28,526 bases of DNA from a virus. The stretch is from positions 1-28,526 of the IMG/VR virus record IMGVR_UViG_3300042465_002074, one strand, 5' to 3'. This document shows positions 23,855-28,526 of the stretch, piece after piece (within the stretch, counting starts at the first letter, position 1; each line of letters starts with the position of its first letter). Below the pieces are notes generated by a model, which saw only the letters and a program-made list of their open reading frames with translations, was not told the DNA's origin and ran no database searches. Position numbers and translations under genes: made by a program.

Positions 23855-24087
23855 TCTTCATCCCATATATCGTTAGGCCAAACTAGCACAGGTGTTTGTT
23901 CACCCAAGTAGCCGCCTTCAATGTTGAACTCAATGAACTCCCGCGCTTCCTCGGAATCCATGCCGTCTCGCATTAGGATTTCCCGTATTTTCTCCGCGTC
24001 GTAAACTAGTACGGATACCATAGTACTGTCACGCCAAATGCTTGCTGGGCCTATGATTGCTTCGTCATACCCGTTATATTTAATCAT
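23851..24087 (-). CDS. Conserved small phage protein, unknown function
   Basis: 78 residues, acidic. The sequence NGYDEAIIGPASIWRDS, then VLVYDAEKIREILMRDGMDS and EEAREFIEFNIEGGYLGE-TP, is a pattern I have seen as a small hypothetical protein in many tailed phages. The shape is a short alpha/beta domain. The start overlaps the stop of the 50-residue gene upstream by 3 nt (ATGA type), and the end overlaps the nuclease start by 4 nt. No catalytic motif can be named. It lies inside the chain of small overlapping genes between the DNA polymerase and the nucleases. Confidence 0.65.
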   Translation of the reverse strand: MIKYNGYDEAIIGPASIWRDSTMVSVLVYDAEKIREILMRDGMDSEEAREFIEFNIEGGYLGEQTPVLVWPNDIWDEE

Positions 24088-24236
24088 CGCTTCATCCCCC
24101 GCACAAAAGCGGCAAAGCTTGCGGCAGTATCACCAAAAGACTTCATAGCATCAAACTCTTTGGCTACTTCTTCCAATACATCATTCCGCTGCTTGTTTGG
24201 GCTTACGTATTCTTGAATATCATCATCGTCGTTCAT
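24084..24236 (-). CDS. Small acidic protein, 50 residues
   Basis: 50-residue ORF, starting ATG at 24236 and ending TGA at 24084-24086, in the frame overlapping the next start. The sequence begins MNDDDDIQEYVSPNKQRND and continues with a helix (VLEEVAKEFDAMKSFGDTAA) to FAAFVRGMKR. Start and stop overlap both neighbours by 3-4 nt, the same pattern as the real genes around it, which supports it. It is not in any family I know. An acidic head followed by a hydrophobic-plus-basic tail could suit a protein inhibitor or adaptor, but that is a guess. Confidence 0.6.
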   Translation of the reverse strand: MNDDDDIQEYVSPNKQRNDVLEEVAKEFDAMKSFGDTAASFAAFVRGMKR

Positions 24237-24355
24237 ACTGGCGCATCCTCATGGTTATCAGGGTTGAATTTAGGTACTCGGTTGCCCGTGTCCTTGGGGT
24301 TGGGGAATGGCGGGAAAGGCCACATCTTATTAACAGTCTCCATAGCTTGCTCCAT
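24233..24355 (-). CDS. Small Pro-rich protein, 40 residues
   Basis: 40-residue ORF beginning MEQAMETVNKMWPFPPFPNP at 24355 (or M5 at 24343, which has a better GGAG spacing) and ending HEDAPV at 24233-24235. Its stop overlaps the start of the 50-residue gene (ATGA). Its 5' end overlaps the DNA polymerase C-terminus by 26 nt in another frame. The central WPFPPFPNPK stretch is Pro-rich. No family recognised. The tight start-stop coupling to neighbours on both sides argues for a real gene. Confidence 0.5.
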   Translation of the reverse strand: MEQAMETVNKMWPFPPFPNPKDTGNRVPKFNPDNHEDAPV

Positions 24356-26147
24356 ATCCTGCTTCGCAGTTCAGAGGTAACTCCATACCCCAATCCGGGC
24401 GGGTGCGCATGCACATCTCAACGTACTCCAAAGCAGTCTCTACTTCTGCCTCGGGCGCAATACAAGCGATGGCGTCATGCACAGTCATCACGACTCGGTA
24501 CTTCTTCGCAACCAAGAGCATCTGCTCACCAATCACGATACGGGCTAACGCTTGGCACACGTTCTCAATTACCTTGCCGCCATAAATGCGTGTTGGAATA
24601 ATTGCTTTGCCCTTCTTGGTGTCGTACACCAGCTCAGACTTACCTTCGTCATTCTGAAGTATGCGTAGGTTGGGATAGCGTAGGTACAAACCATTGGGAA
24701 GTAAAACACCGCTATTGCCATCTATCTTTAAAATATCGCCTCGGCCCAACGTTGTTTGCTGATTCTGTAATATACCTTTGAGTGCTGTCGCCGCAGACTT
24801 CCACAGCTCAGTAATCTTCGGATACGTTGTGCGGTACGTGTCGATAATGCGTTTCGCTTCTTCCAAGTCAATCGCCACATTAAAGTTCTTGAGTTGCGCT
24901 TGGAACTTAACTGCACCCATTCCGTACCCGCACCCAAGGATAGTAGTCTTGCCAACGAACCTCTCGTCCTTTGTAATTTCCTCGACGTCTTTGCCATAGA
25001 TAGCAGATGCCATGATTTTGTATACGTCCTCGCCACGATCAAATGCCTCCACTAAGTCGTCTTGTTCCGCAAGCCATGCTAGCGTACGGGCTTCAATTTG
25101 TGATGAGTCTGAATCGATCATCATGTAGCCGTCCGGGGCAATGATTGTCTTCTTCAGAGGTGAGTTGCGTTGTAGGTTCTGCAAGTTAAGCTTGTCATCC
25201 CCACCCCACCGCCCTGTGTGGGCGGCATAGTAGCGTAGGGGTACAGGCAACGAACCCCGTTCTGCGATACCAATGAACCTAGCTGTTCTTGTTTCTTCTA
25301 TCGTAGACTTAGTGCCTAGCCGTGCGCCGACTAACGCTTGTACTCGTGGGTTCTCATGCTCGAGTAAATCTTTAAACGCTTCGTCTGTCTTAGAGAACGC
25401 ATAGGTCTGCTTGCCTGTTGTGGGGCTGACCTTCATCGGGGGCGTAACACCAAATGCGGTCAATATCTCCGCAAACTTATTGTTGCTCATCAAATCATCT
25501 TTGGCAAAATTTTCGAGCAGCTCATCCTTGCGTTGCTTCTCGGTGAGTAGGTGGTCGATCAACAAATCTTTATTCAACTGCAACACAGGGTCGGTGAACA
25601 TGCGCACAGTCAAATCGATCAGGCGTAACTCAACTGCGGGAAAGCCAGCAGACATTGCGTTAAACAATTCCCACGTAAGGGTTACGTCATTCTCACAGTA
25701 CTTACCATAGCTTGCTAACTGCGAGGGGCTGAAATCGGCACGACGCATACCTAATGCGTTTTCTACCTCTGTGCCTTTCTCGCCAAGCCCATAGAAGTTT
25801 GACAGCACCTTCAAGCTACCGCCTACTTGCGTACCATGCAGGGCTCTGCCCATGGACAAAGTGTCAAGCCAACCTTTGGGGCTAAGTCCGTAGACCCACT
25901 TCAAAATTGCACCATCGAACGGGGCGTTGTGCGCTAACGCCAAACTGTTAGCCCAATCGTATCGGGTCAGGAACTGGTGCATGGATTCACTATCCCCGCT
26001 AAACCATTCGGGCTCGCCATCGTTGACCTGTACGGCTACGCCAATAGTTTCGAACTGTGGGCTACGAACGTATTCCTCCGTGGTAACTTTTGTTAGCGAG
26101 AACTCCCGAGAATAATATGTCTCGAAGTCGATTGTTAATATGTTCAT
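24330..26147 (-). CDS. Family A DNA polymerase with 3'-5' exonuclease
   Basis: 605 residues, compact family A replicase. The exonuclease domain has ILTIDFETYY (D7, E9), LAHNAPFDGAIL (D78) and YCENDVTL (Y150, D154), all expected catalytic residues. The polymerase domain has HTGRWGGDDKLNLQNLQR, motif A MMIDSDSSQIEAR (catalytic D347), motif B with K400 and Y408 in KTTILGCGYG, and motif C TVHDAIAC (H557, D558). The residue equivalent to E. coli Pol I Phe762 is Leu404. There is no 5' nuclease domain. It works with the primase-helicase and SSB-like protein encoded further along. The start overlaps the preceding stop by 4 nt. The 3' end overlaps the 40-residue ORF. Confidence 0.95.
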   Translation of the reverse strand: MNILTIDFETYYSREFSLTKVTTEEYVRSPQFETIGVAVQVNDGEPEWFSGDSESMHQFLTRYDWANSLALAHNAPFDGAILKWVYGLSPKGWLDTLSMGRALHGTQVGGSLKVLSNFYGLGEKGTEVENALGMRRADFSPSQLASYGKYCENDVTLTWELFNAMSAGFPAVELRLIDLTVRMFTDPVLQLNKDLLIDHLLTEKQRKDELLENFAKDDLMSNNKFAEILTAFGVTPPMKVSPTTGKQTYAFSKTDEAFKDLLEHENPRVQALVGARLGTKSTIEETRTARFIGIAERGSLPVPLRYYAAHTGRWGGDDKLNLQNLQRNSPLKKTIIAPDGYMMIDSDSSQIEARTLAWLAEQDDLVEAFDRGEDVYKIMASAIYGKDVEEITKDERFVGKTTILGCGYGMGAVKFQAQLKNFNVAIDLEEAKRIIDTYRTTYPKITELWKSAATALKGILQNQQTTLGRGDILKIDGNSGVLLPNGLYLRYPNLRILQNDEGKSELVYDTKKGKAIIPTRIYGGKVIENVCQALARIVIGEQMLLVAKKYRVVMTVHDAIACIAPEAEVETALEYVEMCMRTRPDWGMELPLNCEAGYGASYGDC

Positions 26148-26386
26148 GCGGGGTCTTTCAATAGTTTCATCATTCCGGTTGCTGTCTCTTTGTCCAAGCC
26201 TTTGGCTAGGGTCGTGCTTGTTCGCTTAAAGTCAAGGTAGTCCCATCTGTATATGGTGTACTTGCCGTAGCGGGAGCGCATTGTGTAATGCGTGCCTACC
26301 CATGCAGTTTTTTTGTATTCTTTATCAAACATATCCTGCATTACAGGCAGTAGCTGATGTAGTATTTCGGCACGGCTAACTATCAT
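26144..26386 (-). CDS. Small basic protein, unknown function
   Basis: 80 residues, basic, with helices at both ends (AEILHQLLPVMQDMFDKEY and KETATGMMKLLKDP) and a beta-like centre (HYTMRSRYGKYTIYRWDYLD). I do not recognise the family. Stop and start overlap the polymerase (4 nt) and the VRR-NUC gene (4 nt), so it is translated in series with them. Directly upstream of the polymerase it may be a small accessory factor, but there is no motif to support a role. Confidence 0.6.
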   Translation of the reverse strand: MIVSRAEILHQLLPVMQDMFDKEYKKTAWVGTHYTMRSRYGKYTIYRWDYLDFKRTSTTLAKGLDKETATGMMKLLKDPA

Positions 26387-26715
26387 TCTTCACCCCAAGG
26401 CAGATCACTTACGGGTAGTTGACCCTTACACAGTTTTATTTTTGCGTCTAATTTTCCTAAGTTGGTCTCGTTGATGACCAACGCCACGCCCCCTGCTTCC
26501 CTAACATTTGTTAGGTTTTTTTCTTGTAGTGCAGTGGTTGTACCCTTACCCGCCTTGGCTTCGATCGCTAGGAACTTGCCGTTGACGCAACACAGGAAGT
26601 CAGGCACACCGCTATTGCCGTAGCCAGTGCCGATAGGCATAGCGTAGTAGATGTTGTGGGCTTTTAAGATAGCCTTGATCTTTGCCTTGACCTTGGCTTC
26701 AGGAGTCGTTGCCAT
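26383..26715 (-). CDS. VRR-NUC domain nuclease
   Basis: 110 residues forming one VRR-NUC (PD-(D/E)XK superfamily) domain: an N-terminal helix TPEAKVKAKIKAIL (E6), GVPDFLCCVNGKFLAIEAK (D39, E52, K54) and a helix with TTALQEKNL (Q64) followed by a strand GGVALVI. This is a standalone phage form; homologues process branched DNA or Holliday-type junctions. The ORF carries the palindromic repeat of 26499-26516 in its codons for NLTNVR. It overlaps the next upstream gene by 17 nt. Confidence 0.85.
   Translation of the reverse strand: MATTPEAKVKAKIKAILKAHNIYYAMPIGTGYGNSGVPDFLCCVNGKFLAIEAKAGKGTTTALQEKNLTNVREAGGVALVINETNLGKLDAKIKLCKGQLPVSDLPWGEE
26499..26516. repeat. 18-nt palindromic repeat, copy 1
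   Basis: CCCTAACATTTGTTAGGT, identical to 27139-27156. The core CCTAAC...GTTAGG is an inverted repeat. This copy lies inside the VRR-NUC gene. On the plus strand it is followed by a run of seven T, so antisense transcription would meet a terminator-like hairpin. Confidence 0.8.
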
Positions 26716-27037
26716 AGATCATGCTCTTCCATACTGAGACCGAGGGCATGTGGTTGTGTGACTTGGTCGGTGTCGTGTAACCATTGTGGGCAATCCATCC
26801 GAGCGTACTCAGAGTGCGTACGCCTGATACCCATACGTTAGGGTGCAGTTCTTTGGGTCGGAATAAAAGTTTCTTGCCGCAGTACTCTCGGAACTCATCG
26901 CCGAGAACAACGGGCTTTGACACTAACAACTCTTCTGCTAACTCTAAGTAGCGTTCGACAAACTCGGGGTTTGCTTTGCTTGCCTTTGACCAACACTTGT
27001 CGGCAAGAGCAAGTGCGTTGTCCATACGTTCATTCAT
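26699..27037 (-). CDS. Probable winged-helix phage protein
   Basis: 112 residues from the ATG at 27037; GGAG is placed eight bases upstream, and the longer frame to 27061 would need a TTG start at the predicted transcription start. The sequence has an N-terminal helix region (MNERMDNALALADKCWSKAS) and a C-terminal pattern: VVLGDEFREYCGKKLLFRPK, then HPNVWVSGVRTLSTLGWIAH and PTKSHNHMPSVSVW. I know this pattern, GDEFR...HPN.W...R.L...GWI, from small phage proteins likely to fold as winged helices. It is the first gene behind the promoter at 27068-27095. DNA binding is inferred from fold resemblance only. Confidence 0.6.
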   Translation of the reverse strand: MNERMDNALALADKCWSKASKANPEFVERYLELAEELLVSKPVVLGDEFREYCGKKLLFRPKELHPNVWVSGVRTLSTLGWIAHNGYTTPTKSHNHMPSVSVWKSMIYGNDS

Positions 27038-27067
27038 CTGATACTCCAAGAAGTTTTTCAAGTCTTG

Positions 27068-27095
27068 ATAGTAACATAACTTTTTACTTTGTCAA
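27068..27095 (-). promoter_or_regulatory. Sigma70-type promoter for the polymerase-nuclease operon
   Basis: On the minus strand: -35 TTGACA (27095-27090), 16-bp spacer, -10 TACTAT (27073-27068). The -35 box and spacer start are the same block, TTGACAA[TA]GTAAAAAGTTA, as in the promoter at 20486-20513. The predicted start lies at about 27061, giving a roughly 25-nt leader before the ATG at 27037. Confidence 0.75.
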
Positions 27096-27107
27096 TAGTA
27101 CAGACGT

Positions 27108-27130
27108 AAAAAAGCCACCCGAAGGTGGCT
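27108..27130 (-). terminator. Rho-independent terminator with UUCG tetraloop
   Basis: Minus strand: AGCCACC, loop TTCG, GGTGGCT, then a T-run (A6 on the plus strand at 27108-27113). Seven-base-pair stem closed by a C(UUCG)G tetraloop, the very stable class. It ends the small-gene block of 27158-28526 and sits just before the promoter at 27068-27095. Confidence 0.9.
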
Positions 27131-27138
27131 AGTGGTTA

Positions 27139-27156
27139 CCCTAACATTTGTTAGGT
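27139..27156. repeat. 18-nt palindromic repeat, copy 2
   Basis: CCCTAACATTTGTTAGGT between the DUF3310 gene stop (27158-27160) and the UUCG terminator. Identical to copy 1 at 26499-26516. It could be a binding site for one of the phage HTH proteins or a 6-7 bp RNA hairpin. Confidence 0.8.
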
Positions 27157-27157
27157 G

Positions 27158-27688
27158 TTACTTGAGTGAATTGATCTCACGTGTCAGATACCATTGCGCT
27201 TTACGCAAGTCTTCCATCTTGTTGTCTTTGTGGTCGGCACGTGTAATGTACTTCACCACATTGCCAAGGTTGTACCCGAGCTTCTTAGCTTCGATGAAGT
27301 CGATGGTCTCGATTCCACCTACTGTGTAATGAGCAGGGTTGTTGACCGGGTCGGGTTTTGGCTCAAACATTTCGATCTGGCGATCGCCTTCCATACGTAT
27401 CTTCGCTCTTGCTACACCCGCTTCATACGCAAGTTGCCCTAGGGATTTATCTGAGCTAAACAAACCCAACTGCTCCCACTTAGGCTTGGGTAACGTGAGC
27501 GTAGCTTTCTTCGCCTTCTTCGCTACTTTGGCTTTCTTCTTTGCGTTCCACAATACTGTGGATACATACGCAGGGGTTACGCCTATCACCTTGGCTACGT
27601 CTGCTGACTTAGCCTTTGGGTTAGACGCAACATAGTTACGGATTTGTGCTGACTTGGTTGCTTTTGGTATTGTTGCTAATTCGATCAT
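27158..27688 (-). CDS. HTH-DUF3310 (SaV-like) fusion protein
   Basis: 176 residues. N-terminal helix-turn-helix at about 12-48 (QIRNYVASNPKAKSADVAKV, then IGVTPAYVSTVLWNAKKK), followed by a Lys/Ala-rich basic linker (KKAKVAKKAKKA). The C-terminal DUF3310 domain spans about 113-174 (DPVNNPAHYTVGGIETIDFI, VVKYITRADHKDNKMEDLRK, AQWYL). DUF3310 is widespread in phages and its biochemical role is not established. The combination suggests a DNA- or RNA-bound DUF3310. The gene overlaps the next upstream gene by 4 nt and is followed by the palindrome and the terminator. Confidence 0.8.
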   Translation of the reverse strand: MIELATIPKATKSAQIRNYVASNPKAKSADVAKVIGVTPAYVSTVLWNAKKKAKVAKKAKKATLTLPKPKWEQLGLFSSDKSLGQLAYEAGVARAKIRMEGDRQIEMFEPKPDPVNNPAHYTVGGIETIDFIEAKKLGYNLGNVVKYITRADHKDNKMEDLRKAQWYLTREINSLK

Positions 27689-27891
27689 GATTTATTTCCT
27701 GTTTGGTTGTTAACGTACTCGGTAAGAACTTCTCTCATCTTGGCTTGCTTTGTATACGCATAGTTTGTGTTGAAGTAATCCATCACATCCTTTGGTAGAC
27801 GCAAGCTCGTACAGAATAGTGCGGGTTTCTTACCAAGCCCCCGCCCTTTCTTTTGTTGTTCCGGTTTTAGATATTCAATCCCTGTTGTCAT
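27685..27891 (-). CDS. Ribbon-helix-helix-like small protein
   Basis: 68 residues with a basic N-terminus (KPEQQKKGRGLGKKPALFC) and a C-terminal part TSLRLPKDVMDYFNTNYAYT, then KMREVLTEYVNNQ. The pattern TSLRLPKDVMDYF...REVL.EYV is that of BrnA-like or Arc-type ribbon-helix-helix proteins (a strand, then two helices). They dimerise and bind DNA operators or neutralise toxins. No toxin partner is seen next to it. Stop and start overlap both neighbours. The fold call is by eye; a repressor role is likely but unproven. Confidence 0.6.
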   Translation of the reverse strand: MTTGIEYLKPEQQKKGRGLGKKPALFCTSLRLPKDVMDYFNTNYAYTKQAKMREVLTEYVNNQTGNKS

Positions 27892-28051
27892 TTAGTATTC
27901 CCTCGTAATATTTCTTAGGCATCGGTGCTTTCTTATCCAATAGCTCACGTAGCCATTGCGCACCGCCTAGCTGTTGCAGTATTAACCAATGTCTGTCTGA
28001 CATTCGTACCTGTCTACCTATTAGTTTCTCAGGCGGTTTAGGTCTTGGCAT
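27875..28051 (-). CDS. Small hypothetical protein, 58 residues
   Basis: 58 residues, ATG at 28051 with a strong AAGGAG nine bases upstream; the 3' end overlaps the RHH-like gene start by 17 nt in another frame. The sequence reads MPRPKPPEKLIGRQVRMSDR followed by HWLILQQLGGAQWLRELLDK and a Lys/Tyr-rich tail. The RVRMSDRHW..L..LGGA.WLR pattern is one I have seen in small phage regulators that may hold an HTH or RHH module, but I cannot name it. Good ribosome binding site and tight packing support a real gene. Confidence 0.6.
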   Translation of the reverse strand: MPRPKPPEKLIGRQVRMSDRHWLILQQLGGAQWLRELLDKKAPMPKKYYEGILNDNRD

Positions 28052-28229
28052 TTAATAAACTCCTTGTGATTACTCTGTTAGCCCAACATCTAGCACACGA
28101 CCATCTTTGCGGTGACAATTCAATCCCCCCCTCGGGGGGCTTCATCTCTTCGCATTTGTTGCATAGCTTGTACTTGTGCGTGGGTTGTTTACTTCCAAGT
28201 TGAAGTTGTCGGTTTACAAACCCATTCAT
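28038..28229 (-). CDS. Zn-ribbon-like small protein
   Basis: 63 residues. Two CxxC knuckles, C23-x2-C26 and C45-x2-C48 (KLCNKCEEMK, WSCARCWANR), 18 residues apart, indicate a zinc ribbon that may bind nucleic acid or protein. Between them lies KPPEGGIELSP, encoded by an unusually strong C6-GA-G6 inverted repeat. The start overlaps the preceding stop by 4 nt, and the 3' end overlaps the 58-residue gene by 14 nt. No specific family recognised. Confidence 0.65.
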   Translation of the reverse strand: MNGFVNRQLQLGSKQPTHKYKLCNKCEEMKPPEGGIELSPQRWSCARCWANRVITRSLLNAKT

Positions 28230-28408
28230 TCTTCTAGCACTCCATCTAATACTTCACAAATCCTGTCCAACATTTCTTCCATTTGTACAGTAGTCCAGTT
28301 CGTAGTCCGTTTAATATCAACCAACGCTAGGTAATACTCTTCACCTCTTAGCGCATGCTTGAGCTTGCCTTCGTCTTGTGGATACGTGAACTCAAGTACG
28401 GCTTTCAT
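28226..28408 (-). CDS. Small conserved phage protein, 60 residues (start re-assigned)
   Basis: 60 residues from the ATG at 28408 (MKAVLEFTYPQDEGKLKHAL), preceded by AAGGGG. A longer reading from a GTG at 28483 is open but would overlap the gene at 28392-28526 by over 90 nt. The form MKAVLEF.YP.D...L..AL.G..Y..AL.DI is familiar from small phage proteins, often next to replication genes. Its role is unknown. It ends in a helix (EMLDRICEVLDGVLEE). The overlap with the upstream partial gene is then 17 nt. Confidence 0.6.
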   Translation of the reverse strand: MKAVLEFTYPQDEGKLKHALRGEEYYLALVDIKRTTNWTTVQMEEMLDRICEVLDGVLEE

Positions 28409-28526
28409 ACGCTGCCCCTTTGGTAATGCGTATAAGCAAGCGAGCCTTACGCCATGTTCTGCGTACATCGGTATTGGCGGCACTTATCCATTTAAACTTG
28501 GGGTCGTTATGCCCCCGTAGGGGGAT
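28392..28526 (-). CDS. Partial small protein at the window end
   Basis: The minus-strand frame from the window edge is open for 44 residues to a TGA at 28392-28394 and has no start in the window. The peptide RGHNDPKFKWISAANTDVRR, then TWRKARLLI, looks like the C-terminal part of a small phage protein with a NDP-x-F-x-W...TDV-x-x-TW pattern that I have seen before, without a known function. It explains the sequence upstream of the 28408 start. Confidence 0.55.
   Translation of the reverse strand: MPLRGHNDPKFKWISAANTDVRRTWRKARLLIRITKGAAYESRT

Noticed and set aside
24197-24601. 134-codon plus-strand ORF
   Set aside because: Antisense to the polymerase C-terminus and the two small overlapping genes; low-complexity Ser/Arg composition.
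27037-27061. Upstream TTG start for the winged-helix-like gene
   Set aside because: It would coincide with the predicted transcription start and lacks a ribosome binding site; the ATG at 27037 has GGAG at good spacing.
1-28526. CRISPR arrays, tRNA genes, insertion sequences
   Set aside because: No regularly spaced direct repeats, no cloverleaf-like sequence and no transposase motif was seen by eye.

Overview
The window is part of a tailed double-stranded DNA phage genome of the uncultured aquatic kind. There is no ribosomal RNA, tRNA or bacterial housekeeping gene. Genes are packed with 1-4 nt overlaps or gaps. A GH108-type muramidase next to a three-helix holin points to a Gram-negative host. 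The host genus cannot be read from the sequence, and no lysogeny gene is visible. Terminase, portal and capsid genes are not here and probably lie to the left.

Left arm (1-15705, + strand): lysis genes come first, an endolysin whose 5' end is cut off by the window edge and a holin. They are followed by a putative tail-hub protein, a small protein with a C1q/TNF-like jelly roll, and three Gly/Ala/Gln-rich virion proteins that share GG-hydrophobic motifs. The arm ends with a 2143-residue protein that carries an HELLH metallopeptidase motif and a C-terminal domain resembling the large polyvalent proteins thought to enter the host with phage DNA.

Junction (15689-15786): the two arms converge. 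A hairpin with a T-run on the minus strand ends the leftward operon, and the stop codon of the giant gene lies in its loop.

Right arm (15783-28526, - strand): this is the replication and nuclease module, read right to left. It begins with a partial gene and several small proteins (Zn-ribbon, ribbon-helix-helix-like, HTH-DUF3310 fusion). A UUCG-loop terminator and a strong promoter come next. The promoter drives a probable winged-helix protein, a VRR-NUC nuclease, a small protein, a family A DNA polymerase with proofreading domain, two overlooked small genes, two PD-(D/E)XK nucleases, an HNH-like protein with an EF-hand-like loop, and an SNF2-type helicase. A second promoter, sharing an almost identical 19-bp -35/spacer block, overlaps the end of the helicase gene. 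It fires into a roughly 115-nt leader that can fold so that the RNA 5' end pairs with bases just before the ribosome binding site. That leader precedes a coiled-coil protein, a zinc-containing SSB-like protein, an HTH protein, and an AEP primase-helicase fusion.

Together the right arm supplies priming, unwinding, polymerisation, single-strand protection and nucleolytic functions. The left arm supplies the virion and lysis. The points most worth following are the giant polyvalent-type protein, the paired promoters with the structured leader, an 18-nt palindromic repeat, the shared GG motifs, and a leucine at the lifestyle-associated position of the polymerase. No stretch over 300 bases lacks a gene.
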